Of a DNA stretch of 64,000 nt, positions 15,301 through 23,695 are shown piece after piece. Source of the stretch: Terrimesophilobacter sp963702165 (GTDB lineage: Bacteria; Actinomycetota; Actinomycetes; Actinomycetales; Microbacteriaceae); the NCBI GenBank assembly GCA_963702165.1, contig OY969722.1, positions 1,922,001 to 1,986,000 of the forward strand, given 5' to 3'. The notes under the pieces were generated by a model. The model was given only the letters and a program-made list of their open reading frames with translations. It was not told the DNA's origin and made no database searches. The first letter of the stretch is position 1, and the number at the start of each line of letters is the position of its first letter. The position numbers and the translations under genes are program-made.

Positions 15301-17253
15301 GTGTTGCGCAAACAGAAACGGCACCGACAGGAAACGGCGGAGCCGATCAGACGACCCGCTGCGATAGTGGCGGTGGTGGCGCTCGTCGGAGCCTGCGCGC
15401 TAGCTGGACCCAGCGCCGCGAGCGGCGCCGACGGCTACTCGACCTACGCGAGCGGGCAGTTCCTGTCCGGCTCGTTGGCCGGCATGGATCTCGCGGGCAT
15501 CGTTGAACTGGAACCCGCCGAGGCTCGCAACGACGGCTCGGCGCCGACCTCGGAGAAGGTCGACCCGCTCGCGGTCGGCGTGCTCGGGGGCGAGCCGGTC
15601 GACGTATCCGGTGTCGGTGACGCCGTCCCGGATGAGGCGCTCGGCACCTCTATCGACGGCGGCGCGATCGGCCAGTACGCTCGCGCCGAGAGCAGTGGAG
15701 TGGCGCTCGGCGCCAGCGGGACCATCAGCGACGGTGGCGCGATCGGCCCTGATGCCTCGCCCGGTTACGAGCCGTTCTCCATCTCCTTCGACAGCCTGCT
15801 GGACCGGAAGGTGGCGGATGTCGTGCTCGGGCTGCGGCTCGAGCTGGCGGCGATCGCGGCGCAGGCCTCCGGCGCTCCGGATGCCGTGTCCGGCGACTAC
15901 TACCTCGACGGACTGACGCTGCGGTTCACGAGCCCTGCGCTCGCGGGCGTTGCAACCGCCGTCGGCGAAGCGATTGACCAGGTCGAGTTGCGGGTGGACG
16001 CGCTGGCGGGTCCGGATGGTTCGCTCGCCCCGGCCGTGCGCAACTCGCTGCTCGGGATCGATCCCGCCATCGGCACGCTCGGGACCGGCGCGAACGTGTC
16101 GATCGCGCTCGCGGTTGACCTCGACGCGGCCATTGCCGACCTGCTCGGCGCCAGCTACGGCGGCGACGGCGTGAGCTTCGACCTCAGCACGGGCGAGGTC
16201 GCCATCGATCTCGAGTCCCTCGCCGGCGGTGACCTCAACAACCGCCCGGTCGGCTACCAGGTGTTGCAGGCCGCAACGGTGAACAGCATCGTCGGCACGA
16301 TCACGGGCAACGTCGAGACGCTCGCCGACCAGCTGCTGGAGCGCGTCGAGCTGGCGCTGCACCACGCACGCCTGGACATCGACGCCGACGTGTCGGTGCT
16401 CACCCCGCAGGCACCGGTCTCCGGTGAGGTGTGCCGTCTGGTGCAAGCGCCAGGCGCGCCCGACGGTGGGAACCTTGTCGGCGGCATCCTGAACGGTCTC
16501 GGGCTCGGCGACGGTGCCGCCGCGACCGACCAGCCGGTCTGCTCGGACGGCATCCGGGCGCTCCCGTCGCTCGAGACCGCGGCATCCGTGGACTTCCACG
16601 GCACGCTCGGCCAGTTGCTGACCGGGGAAGCGCCGCTCACCGCGCGCGCTCTCGTGCTCGGGGTGCCGGTCAGCGTGAGCACCGGCGCGTTGCTCGACCG
16701 ACTGATCGCGACCACCCACGACTCGCTGTTCGACGCGGATGGGACACTCGCACTGCTTGACGGGCTGCTGCAGAGCAACATCGTGTCGCCAGTGAACGAG
16801 GCAATGCTGGGCACGCTCGGCGTGCGGACGGTGCTCAACGAACTGCTGTCGATCCGTATCAACCTGCAGGAGACGCGCGTCGGCGGTGGCGGTCTCGCGG
16901 TCCCCGCGAACACGCTCTTCACGCAGACCGCGATGCGGGTGGGCGTCGCCAGCGATGTCACCGCCGGCGGGCTGACGACGCTCAACCTGGCCGCGGCATC
17001 CGTCGCGCCGAGCGTGACCCCGGGAGCCCCCGGCGGTCCGGGCGAGCCGGGCACCCCGGGTGGGCCGGGCAGTGCTGGCGACCCAGGGCTGGCGGCGGAT
17101 GGCGCTGGAGGGCTGCTCGACGGACGCTTCGGCCCGCTCGCGGCGACCGGCGTGAGTATCGGCGCGCTGCTGCTGCTGCTTGGAGCGCTCGTCACCGCCG
17201 GTGTGTGGCTTGTCCGCCGCGGTCGCGGCCAGTCGGGGGCGCCCATGGCCTAG
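15301..17253 (+). CDS. Secreted, wall-anchored 'choice-of-anchor G' type protein
   Basis: A 650-aa exported protein. GTG 15301 is preferred to ATG 15286 because GGGGAGG ends 6 nt before it. A basic N-terminus, a hydrophobic stretch (VAVVALVGACALAG) and an Ala-rich cleavage region form the signal. The body is long, repetitive and acidic, with many LDSLLDRKVADVV-like amphipathic segments. A Pro/Gly linker (PGAPGGPGEPGTPGG) leads to LAATG, a C-terminal transmembrane helix and RRGRG, an LPxTG-like sorting signal. I recall this architecture from actinobacterial 'choice-of-anchor G' proteins. Its function is unknown. Confidence 0.78.
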   Translation: MLRKQKRHRQETAEPIRRPAAIVAVVALVGACALAGPSAASGADGYSTYASGQFLSGSLAGMDLAGIVELEPAEARNDGSAPTSEKVDPLAVGVLGGEPVDVSGVGDAVPDEALGTSIDGGAIGQYARAESSGVALGASGTISDGGAIGPDASPGYEPFSISFDSLLDRKVADVVLGLRLELAAIAAQASGAPDAVSGDYYLDGLTLRFTSPALAGVATAVGEAIDQVELRVDALAGPDGSLAPAVRNSLLGIDPAIGTLGTGANVSIALAVDLDAAIADLLGASYGGDGVSFDLSTGEVAIDLESLAGGDLNNRPVGYQVLQAATVNSIVGTITGNVETLADQLLERVELALHHARLDIDADVSVLTPQAPVSGEVCRLVQAPGAPDGGNLVGGILNGLGLGDGAAATDQPVCSDGIRALPSLETAASVDFHGTLGQLLTGEAPLTARALVLGVPVSVSTGALLDRLIATTHDSLFDADGTLALLDGLLQSNIVSPVNEAMLGTLGVRTVLNELLSIRINLQETRVGGGGLAVPANTLFTQTAMRVGVASDVTAGGLTTLNLAAASVAPSVTPGAPGGPGEPGTPGGPGSAGDPGLAADGAGGLLDGRFGPLAATGVSIGALLLLLGALVTAGVWLVRRGRGQSGAPMA

Positions 17254-17256
17254 TCG

Positions 17257-17298
17257 TGCGGGTGCGGGCCGAATCTCGGGGATTGGGCCGCACCCGCA
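17257..17298 (+). terminator. Hairpin directly after the wall-protein gene
   Basis: An 11-bp stem, TGCGGGTGCGG with its complement, starts 4 nt after the stop. It has no T-tract and is followed by a second, better terminator. Confidence 0.55.
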
Positions 17299-17345
17299 TC
17301 CCGAGACGCGCGTGAGTTCGCGGTCCGCAACCGGGCGTCTCGAAG

Positions 17346-17387
17346 GGGTGGAGTGGTGTCTCGGGGGCACCGCTCCACCCTCTTTTT
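17346..17387 (+). terminator. Rho-independent terminator
   Basis: A 13-bp stem (GGGTGGAGTGGTG paired with its complement through one G-T) and a 9-nt loop are followed by TCTTTTTC. This is the clearest intrinsic terminator in the window and separates the wall-protein gene from the aminotransferase. Confidence 0.93.
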
Positions 17388-17415
17388 CGCTTGGGCCAGC
17401 GGATAAGCTGGTGCG

Positions 17416-18630
17416 GTGGCCGTAGAAACCTCTCGAATCTCCCAGCGCATCGGTTCCATCGCCGAATCGGCGACCCTCAAGGTCGACGCGAAGGCCAAAG
17501 CCCTGCAGGCGCAGGGGCGGCCGGTGATCTCCTACGCGGCGGGCGAGCCAGACTTCGCGACTCCGGCGAACGTGGTCGAGGCGGCATCCGCCGCGGTGCT
17601 CGACCCTCGCAACTACCGCTACACGCCCGCTGCCGGCCTGCCGGAGCTGCGCGAGGCGATCGCAGAGAAGACCGCGCGGGACAGCGGGCTGACCGTCTCG
17701 CCGTCGCGGGTGATCGTGACCAACGGCGGCAAGCAGGCGGTCTATCAGTCGTTCGCGACGCTGCTCGACCCGGGCGACGAGGTGATCATGCCGACGCCGT
17801 TCTGGACCACCTACCCCGAGGTGATCAAACTCGCGGGCGGTGTGCCGGTCGAGGTCTTCGCAGGCGCCGACCAGGACTACCTGGTCACCGTCGAGCAGCT
17901 CGAAGCCGCCAGGACGCCGCGGTCCAAGGTGCTGCTGTTCGTGTCGCCGTCGAACCCGACCGGCGCGGTGTACTCCGCCGAGCAGACCAAGGCCATCGGC
18001 GAGTGGGCGCTCGCCAACGGGCTGTGGGTGATCAGCGATGAGATCTACCAGAACCTGGTCTACCCGTCCGACGGCTCGAAGCCGACCGCGCTCTCGATCG
18101 TGGACGCGGTGCCCGAGCTCGCCGACCGCACCATCCTGGTGAACGGCGTCGCCAAGTCGTACGCGATGACCGGATGGCGGCTGGGCTGGATGGTCGGCCC
18201 GGATGACGCCATCAAGGCGGCCGCCAACCTGCAGTCGCACCTGTCCAGCAACGTCTCCAACATCTCGCAGCGCGCGGCCATCGCCGCGCTGACCGGCCCG
18301 CAGGACACCGTGGAGCAGATGCGGCTGGCGTTCCAGCGCCGGCGCGACACCATCATCCGGGAACTCAACCTGATCGACGGCCTGCACGCGCCGATGCCGG
18401 AGGGCGCCTTCTACGCGTACGCCGACGTCAGCGGGCTGCTCGGCCGCGACTGGGGCGGGGTGACCCCGACGACGTCGCTCGAGCTGGCCGATCTCATCCT
18501 CGAGCGGGCCGAGGTCGCCGCGGTGCCCGGCGAGGCGTTCGGGCCGAGCGGTTACCTGCGGTTCTCCTACGCGCTCGGCGACGAGCCGCTGCTTACGGGC
18601 ATCAAGCGCCTGCAGCAGCTGTTCTCCTGA
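17416..18630 (+). CDS. Pyridoxal-phosphate aminotransferase, aspartate aminotransferase-like
   Basis: A 404-aa fold-type I class I/II aminotransferase. SYAAGEPDFATPANV is the N-terminal substrate region, FVSPSNPTGAVYS holds the PLP-contacting Asn, and the Schiff-base Lys is in VAKSYAMTGWRLGW. It probably makes aspartate from oxaloacetate and glutamate. The GTG start lacks a ribosome site; TAAGCT lies 6 nt before it, suggesting a leaderless mRNA. Confidence 0.92.
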   Translation: MAVETSRISQRIGSIAESATLKVDAKAKALQAQGRPVISYAAGEPDFATPANVVEAASAAVLDPRNYRYTPAAGLPELREAIAEKTARDSGLTVSPSRVIVTNGGKQAVYQSFATLLDPGDEVIMPTPFWTTYPEVIKLAGGVPVEVFAGADQDYLVTVEQLEAARTPRSKVLLFVSPSNPTGAVYSAEQTKAIGEWALANGLWVISDEIYQNLVYPSDGSKPTALSIVDAVPELADRTILVNGVAKSYAMTGWRLGWMVGPDDAIKAAANLQSHLSSNVSNISQRAAIAALTGPQDTVEQMRLAFQRRRDTIIRELNLIDGLHAPMPEGAFYAYADVSGLLGRDWGGVTPTTSLELADLILERAEVAAVPGEAFGPSGYLRFSYALGDEPLLTGIKRLQQLFS

Positions 18631-18684
18631 CCCGCCCCGGGCGGGACCACTAACGAACCCATTGCCCCGGGTGGGGCCGTAAGC

Positions 18685-20064
18685 GTGAGGCAGATGTCCG
18701 CGGAGCAGGAAGTCACGGCTCGCACGAGCCTGTTTTCGCCGCGCTACTTCTGGACCACCATCGGCGCCAACGCGCTGGTCTTCCTCGGCGCGTTCGAGGC
18801 GCTCGCGGTCACCACCGTGATGCCGACCATCAGTCGCGAGCTGGAAGGGGAGGCGCTGTACTCGGTGGCCTTCTCGGGGGCGCTTGCCGCCTCGGTGATC
18901 GGCATGGTCGCATCCGGCCAGTGGTCGGACCGGCGCGGCCCTGCGGTGCCACTGGTCGCCGCGACCGCCGTGTTCATCGCCGGATTGTTGGTGTCCGGGC
19001 TGGCTGTCGACATGGAGGTGTTCCTGGTCGGCCGGTTGCTGCAGGGCTTCGGCGCCGGTGCGATCAACGTCGCGCTGTACGTGATCGTGGCGCGGCTGTA
19101 CCCGGCGGTGCTGCATCCGCGGATCTTCGGCATGTTCGCCGCGGCGTGGGTGCTGCCGTCGATGATCGGCCCGCCGATCGCGGGGCTGATCGCCGACACC
19201 TTCAGCTGGCACTGGGTGTTCCTCGGCGTCGGCGCGCTCGTGGTGCTCGCCGGGGGTGCCGTGGTGCCGACCCTGTTCCAGCTGCGCTCGCTGCCGAACG
19301 GTGCGGGGAGGCATCCGGATGCCGGCCGGGGCGGCTGGGTAGCGATCGTGCTGTCGCTGGTGGTCGCCGCCGCGGTGCTCGCGATCAGCCTGGCCGGGAA
19401 GGCCGAGGAGTCGTACACGTGGGTGATCGCGGCCGCGGCGTTGGCGATCGTGGTGGTGTCGGTGCGGCCGTTGCTGCCGCGCGGTGCACTGCTGGTGCGG
19501 CGCGGGCTGGCCGCGACCGTGGTGCTGCGCGGTGCGGCGGCGGCCACGTTCTTCGCGACCGAGGTTTACCTGCCGTACCTGCTCACCGCGCAGTACGGGC
19601 TGGCGAGCTGGCTGGCCGGGCTCATCCTGACCGTCGGAGCGGTGTCGTGGGCCCTCGGTTCGGCGCTGCAGAGCCGCATCGGCGAGCGGATGGAGCATGC
19701 GGCGATCCTGCGCCTCGGGTCGGTGGTGCTCGTGGTCGGGGTTGCGGTGCAGTTCCTGACCGCGTGGCTGGAGCTGTCGCCGGTGGTCGCGGCAGCTGGG
19801 TGGTTTGTGGCCGGTGGCGGGATGGGGCTGATCTACCCGCGCATCAGCACGCTCGTGCTTGGGCACTCGAGCGAACGGGATCAGGGCTTCAACAGTGCGG
19901 CGCTGTCGATCGCCGATTCTGTTGGCGGTGCGACGTCGATCGCGTTCGCCGGGCTGATGTTCGCGGTCGGGTTGGGGCTGGGGCTGAACCCGTTCGCCAG
20001 CGCGCTCGCGCTCACCGCGGCTATTGCGGTGCTCGCGGTGCCGGTGGCGTTCCGCGCGCGCTGA
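18685..20064 (+). CDS. MFS transporter (14-TM-like drug exporter family)
   Basis: A 459-aa multi-pass permease with about 14 hydrophobic stretches. The loop between helices 2 and 3 reads GQWSDRRGPAVPL, the MFS signature, and GRLLQGFGAGAINVALYVIVARLYP resembles drug:H+ antiporter families. It is probably an exporter of unknown substrate. GTG 18685 and ATG 18694 are both possible starts. Downstream lies a palindromic element shared with the convergent NUDIX gene. Confidence 0.88.
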   Translation: MRQMSAEQEVTARTSLFSPRYFWTTIGANALVFLGAFEALAVTTVMPTISRELEGEALYSVAFSGALAASVIGMVASGQWSDRRGPAVPLVAATAVFIAGLLVSGLAVDMEVFLVGRLLQGFGAGAINVALYVIVARLYPAVLHPRIFGMFAAAWVLPSMIGPPIAGLIADTFSWHWVFLGVGALVVLAGGAVVPTLFQLRSLPNGAGRHPDAGRGGWVAIVLSLVVAAAVLAISLAGKAEESYTWVIAAAALAIVVVSVRPLLPRGALLVRRGLAATVVLRGAAAATFFATEVYLPYLLTAQYGLASWLAGLILTVGAVSWALGSALQSRIGERMEHAAILRLGSVVLVVGVAVQFLTAWLELSPVVAAAGWFVAGGGMGLIYPRISTLVLGHSSERDQGFNSAALSIADSVGGATSIAFAGLMFAVGLGLGLNPFASALALTAAIAVLAVPVAFRAR

Positions 20065-20079
20065 CCCGCGCGGTTGTTT

Positions 20080-20163
20080 ACCCGTCTCAAGGAAATCCAC
20101 CCTGATCGGGGACGGATGCCGGGCATCCGAGCCCCTTCCAGTGGAAATTTCCTTGAGATGGGT
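20080..20163. repeat. Large imperfect palindrome between convergent genes
   Basis: Outer arms ACCCGTCTCAAGGAAAT (20080-20096) and complement (20147-20163) differ at one position. Inside lie CCAC/GTGG, GGGG/CCCC and a central CGGATGCC-G-GGCATCCG stem, so the 84 bp can fold almost entirely. It ends on the NUDIX stop codon. A bidirectional terminator is possible, but there is no T-tract. Confidence 0.75.
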
Positions 20164-20621
20164 TAAGACAGGCGACGCTCGAGCTGGTCGAGCAGCGGGC
20201 GCTGGCTCTTCACCAACTTGACCCTGGCGCCATCGAGGGTGAACCAGCGGGCGTCGTCTATCTCCGGAAACTCCTGCATCCGTCCCGAGTGCGGCGGCCA
20301 CTCGAGCGGAAAGGTGTTGCTCTCGACCCGGTCGACCTCGAAGTCGGCTTCCGCGGTGAAGACCGTGATGATCTTTCCGGATGCCATCCTCACCTGCCCC
20401 AAGTGCTGGTAATCGGCATCCGGGGCGGCTGTGCCGATCTCCTCCTCGAACTCGCGCAAGGCCGCGGCGAGCGGCGCCTCCCCGTCGTCGTACAGGCCCT
20501 TCGGCACCGACCAGGCGGCGTCATCCTTCTTCGCCCAGAATGGTCCGCCCATGTGGGCGATAAACACCTCGATGGCGGGCGTGCGGCGGTACAGAAGCAG
20601 GCCCGCGCTGGTCTCAGCCAC
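20163..20621 (-). CDS. NUDIX hydrolase
   Basis: A 152-aa enzyme with a complete NUDIX box beginning GLYDDGEAPLAAALREFEEE and ending IG, preceded by AWSVPKG. It hydrolyses a nucleoside-diphosphate-linked compound; the substrate is not predictable. The GTG start has no Shine-Dalgarno sequence, while TAGGGT lies exactly 6 nt upstream, pointing to a leaderless mRNA. Confidence 0.92.
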   Translation of the reverse strand: MAETSAGLLLYRRTPAIEVFIAHMGGPFWAKKDDAAWSVPKGLYDDGEAPLAAALREFEEEIGTAAPDADYQHLGQVRMASGKIITVFTAEADFEVDRVESNTFPLEWPPHSGRMQEFPEIDDARWFTLDGARVKLVKSQRPLLDQLERRLS

Positions 20622-20660
20622 GCGCCCACCCTACGACCGCCGTCTGAGTAACTAAGACAT

Positions 20661-20719
20661 CGAGTTGCCCACTTTCGCCCCTGTTCTGGGTGATTTCTGG
20701 GGCCAAAGTGGGCAACTCG
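20661..20719. repeat. Palindromic element, copy 1 (left of the DUF559-like gene)
   Basis: Arms CGAGTTGCCCACTTT and complement pair perfectly for 15 bp, then extend through one mismatch to a 21-bp stem with GCCCC/GGGGC, around a 17-nt loop. A near-identical copy lies at 21698-21758 on the other side of the next gene. Confidence 0.9.
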
Positions 20720-20786
20720 GCCTATAGACAGCGACGGCTTGTGGACAGCCAAAGCGCGGCGCACCCGGTCGCGTCATCCTCGTGGC

Positions 20787-21692
20787 ATGCCTTCACAACT
20801 GCCAGAGCCGCTTGCCGAAGGGCCCTTCCGCGTCTTGGATGGCGAGTACCACGGCGTGACACCGAAGCGGCTTCGCGGACGGGACTTGGATCGGTCGGTG
20901 TGGGGGGTCCGCGGCCGGATCGATGAGGAGTCCATTCGCTCCAGGTGCGAACTGCTCGCAGTCCGGATGCCCGCGGACGCGTTCTTCAGCCACACGACCG
21001 CAGCCCTCCTGCTCGGTATCCCGCTACCGCCGATGCTCGCTGGGCAGAACGCCATTCACGTCTCGGTGCCACGACCGCAGCGTGCACCACATGCATCCGG
21101 TCTCAAGGGTCACAGTCTGACCATCAATAACGACGCGGAACTCGTCTACGATTCCATGCTTGTTCACACGAGTGCCGCGCGCACTTGGTGCGACCTCGGA
21201 AGCATGCTGAAGCTCACCGACTTGGTGGCGGCCGGCGATTACCTGATCCATTGGGAACGTCCACTCACCACGGCCGGCGAGCTCGGCAGCGTCGCGCGCG
21301 CCATGTCTCGAGGCCGTGGAAGCCGAACCCGCGCGGCAGCCTTGCCGCTCATGAACGACCGGGCTGAATCGCGACCGGAGTCGATACTGCGGGTGCTCAT
21401 TCACCTTGCCGGTCTGCCGACACCAGTCATCAACCACGAACTGCGGCTCACTGAGGCAGGCACTCGCGTACGAACCGATCTCGCATTCCCCTTGTTCAAG
21501 ATCGTGCTGGAGTACCAAGGCGATTATCACCGCACGCTCAAAGGGCAGTGGCGAAAGGACATGACCCGCCGCTCCCGTCTTGAAGCAGACGGCTGGTACG
21601 TGATGGAGCTGAATGCAGACGACCTGAAGAATCCTGAGGAGTTGATCGCGCGCATCCGGGGCGTCCTCCTGAAACGCGGATGGCGCCCGTAG
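20787..21692 (+). CDS. DUF559-like nuclease-fold protein
   Basis: A 301-aa protein of the type often annotated 'DUF559 domain-containing', with an AbiEi-antitoxin-like N-terminal half (HTTAALLLGIPLP). The C-terminal quarter has RTDLAFPLFKIVLEYQGDYH then RRSRLEADGWYVMELNADDL, which matches the D...E-x-Q/K layout of Vsr/DUF559 PD-(D/E)XK domains. These proteins are common in actinobacterial accessory regions and have no settled role. ATG 20787 has no clear ribosome site. Near-identical palindromes flank the gene, which suggests it moved or is maintained as a unit. Confidence 0.75.
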   Translation: MPSQLPEPLAEGPFRVLDGEYHGVTPKRLRGRDLDRSVWGVRGRIDEESIRSRCELLAVRMPADAFFSHTTAALLLGIPLPPMLAGQNAIHVSVPRPQRAPHASGLKGHSLTINNDAELVYDSMLVHTSAARTWCDLGSMLKLTDLVAAGDYLIHWERPLTTAGELGSVARAMSRGRGSRTRAAALPLMNDRAESRPESILRVLIHLAGLPTPVINHELRLTEAGTRVRTDLAFPLFKIVLEYQGDYHRTLKGQWRKDMTRRSRLEADGWYVMELNADDLKNPEELIARIRGVLLKRGWRP

Positions 21693-21697
21693 ATTCA

Positions 21698-21758
21698 CCG
21701 AGTTGCCCACTTTGGCCCCACTTTTCGGTGTTTTTTGGGGCGGAAGTGGGCAACTCGG
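21698..21758. repeat. Palindromic element, copy 2 (right of the DUF559-like gene)
   Basis: CCGAGTTGCCCACTT and its complement form the outer stem, extended by GCCCC/GGGGC with two mismatches; the loop contains TTTTCGGTGTTTTTT. The stem is the same as that at 20661-20719. It begins 6 nt after the gene's stop codon. Confidence 0.9.
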
Positions 21759-21789
21759 CATGAGTGGCAGGGCTGCTGGCGCGCGTGGG

Positions 21790-22437
21790 CTAGAGCAGCT
21801 TGCGCTCCAGCGCCCACGCGGTGAGCTCGTGCCGCGACGACAGCTGCAGCTTCCGCAGCACCGCCGACACGTGCGTCTCCACCGTCTTGATCGAGATGAA
21901 CAGCTCGGATGCGACCTCCTTGTACGCGTATCCGCGCGCAATCAGCCGCATCACCTCGCGCTCCCGCGCCGACAGCCGATCCAGCTCGTCGTCGTGCACC
22001 GCCTGCTCGCCGCTGACAGCACCGAACGCGTCCAGCACGAATCCGGCCAGCCGCGGCGAGAACACCGCGTCACCGCTCGCCACCGTCGCCACCGCGGCGC
22101 TCACCTCGGCCCCCGAGCTGCCCTTGGTGATGTACCCGCGCGCACCGGCCCGAATCACCCCGACGACATCCTCGGCCGAGTCCGACACGCTCAGCGCCAA
22201 GAACTTCACCCGCTCGAACAGGTCCGCCGAGCGCTTCAGCACCTCAGCACCGCCACCCCCGCCGCCACCCGGCAGGTGTACGTCCAGCAGCACCACCTCG
22301 GGCTCCAGCTCGGCGATCAGCCGCACCGCGGAGTCGACATCCTCCGCCTCGCCGACCACCTCTATTCGCTCGTCCAGATCGGCGCGCAGCCCCGATCGGA
22401 AGATCGAGTGGTCGTCGACGATCAGCACCCTAGTCAT
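21790..22437 (-). CDS. LuxR/NarL-family response regulator
   Basis: A 215-aa response regulator. The receiver has DDHSIFRSGL, phosphoacceptor Asp in VVLLDVHLPGG and a conserved Lys in LVMYITKG-like position; the C-terminal HTH is LSAREREVMRLIARGYAYKEVASELF then ISIKTVETHVSAVL. A run of seven glycines directly follows the phosphoacceptor loop, which is unusual. ATG 22437 overlaps the kinase stop by 8 bp, so the pair is coupled. It probably controls the divergent PspC gene through motifs at 23632-23660. Confidence 0.92.
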   Translation of the reverse strand: MTRVLIVDDHSIFRSGLRADLDERIEVVGEAEDVDSAVRLIAELEPEVVLLDVHLPGGGGGGGAEVLKRSADLFERVKFLALSVSDSAEDVVGVIRAGARGYITKGSSGAEVSAAVATVASGDAVFSPRLAGFVLDAFGAVSGEQAVHDDELDRLSAREREVMRLIARGYAYKEVASELFISIKTVETHVSAVLRKLQLSSRHELTAWALERKLL

Positions 22438-23581
22438 CACTGGCCTCCACATGCAGGTGAACCTGCGTCCCGACACCGCCGGCACCCGCGCTCACGGTAG
22501 CCTGCCCGCCTGCGCGCGCCATCCGGCCGATGATCGATTCCCGGATGCCGAGCCGGTCCGCAGGCAGCTTCGTCAGGTCGACGCCCGGTCCACGGTCCCG
22601 CACGAACACGTCGATCGCCGACCGTGTCGTCTCGATGTACACCGACACCTCGCCGCCGGCGTGCCGTGCCGCATTCAGCATCGCCTCACGCGTCGCCGCG
22701 ACCACAGCCGCCGCGGGAGCCTGGCTCTCCTCGCCGGTCGCCACCACCTCGATCCGCACCGGGAAGTCGATCTCGATCGCCGCGGCCAGGTCCCGGATGT
22801 CGGTGGCCAGGTCCGCCCCGGTCGGCGCGGTCCCGCCGAACAGCCAGTCCCGCAGTTCGCGCTCCTGGGCGCGGGCGAGACGCGCCACCTCGGTGCCGGT
22901 CCCGGCCCGGTTCTGGATCACCGCGAGGGTCTGCAGCACCGAGTCGTGCAGGTGCGCCGCGATCTCCGCGCGCTGCTCTTCCCGCACCCGCCCGGCGCGC
23001 TCGGCCATCAGGTCGGTCCACAGCCGCACCACGCTCGGGGCGGCAACCGCGGCAGCACCGAGCACGATCATGAATACCGCGAGCACCGCGGTCAACGCAT
23101 CCGGTCGTGCCCCACGCGACAGCAGCAACAGCACGCCGGTGAGCACCAGCAGCCCAGCACTGAACGATCTGACCAGCAGCCGGTACTGCGGGCTCTTGCT
23201 CGGATCCTCCCGGTCGAGCCCGATGCTCCAGGCAACAGCCGCACCGGTGAGCAGGATGGTCAGCAACACCGGGAAGTACGGCGAGGTCTCCGAGTTCGCG
23301 GTCGCAATGGCGACCATGGCCGCCACCGCCCCGGCGCCAAGCAGCCACGCGCTGGTCGCGAAGGACCGTGTCACAGGCGTGCGCTCGGTCGCATCCAGTG
23401 GGATGAAAACCCACATCCAGAGGTACAGCAGCACGCCCGCCCCACCGAACAGCGACAGCCCCACGAACGCCCAGCGCACGCGCGTCACCGACCAGCCCAG
23501 ATGCGCGGCGAGCGCTTCGGAAACGCCGGCCACCAGCATCCGGCGCGGCCGGATGAGTGGGGGTCGGGTCGTTGTCTGCAC
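22430..23581 (-). CDS. PspC-domain sensor histidine kinase (LiaS/HisKA_3 type)
   Basis: A 383-aa kinase. Residues about 15-65 form a PspC domain (VSEALAAHLGWSVTRVRWAF), followed by several hydrophobic helices to about residue 190. The dimerisation helix holds the phosphorylated His in AHLHDSVLQTLAVI, and the ATPase domain has DRGPGVDLTKL and LGIRESIIGRM. It probably senses envelope stress and phosphorylates the downstream LuxR-type regulator. Confidence 0.92.
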   Translation of the reverse strand: MQTTTRPPLIRPRRMLVAGVSEALAAHLGWSVTRVRWAFVGLSLFGGAGVLLYLWMWVFIPLDATERTPVTRSFATSAWLLGAGAVAAMVAIATANSETSPYFPVLLTILLTGAAVAWSIGLDREDPSKSPQYRLLVRSFSAGLLVLTGVLLLLSRGARPDALTAVLAVFMIVLGAAAVAAPSVVRLWTDLMAERAGRVREEQRAEIAAHLHDSVLQTLAVIQNRAGTGTEVARLARAQERELRDWLFGGTAPTGADLATDIRDLAAAIEIDFPVRIEVVATGEESQAPAAAVVAATREAMLNAARHAGGEVSVYIETTRSAIDVFVRDRGPGVDLTKLPADRLGIRESIIGRMARAGGQATVSAGAGGVGTQVHLHVEASDD

Positions 23582-23631
23582 GGGTCAATCCAAGCAGACG
23601 CACCCACCCGGCGAACCCGCTCGGGGCCGGA

Positions 23632-23660
23632 ATCAGGGGTCGATCAGGGCAGACCCTGAT
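23632..23660. promoter_or_regulatory. Phased ATCAGGG motifs between divergent envelope-stress genes
   Basis: ATCAGGG occurs at 23632 and 23643, and its complement CCCTGAT at 23654: three sites at exact 11-bp steps in the 114-bp gap between the kinase and PspC-protein genes. One-turn spacing places all sites on one DNA face. It is a good candidate binding array for the adjacent LuxR-type regulator. Confidence 0.6.
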
Positions 23661-23695
23661 AGCGAGCGGACTTCACCGAACGCCACGATTGACGC

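Noticed and set aside
15400..20301. A 1633-codon open frame on the minus strand
   Set aside because: It is antisense to the wall-protein, aminotransferase and MFS genes, has Arg/Gln/His-rich low-complexity composition and no recognisable domain. Long antisense frames are expected in very GC-rich DNA.
21800..23659. A 619-codon plus-strand frame over the response regulator and kinase
   Set aside because: It is an Ser/Arg/Pro-rich antisense shadow of a clearly conserved two-component pair.
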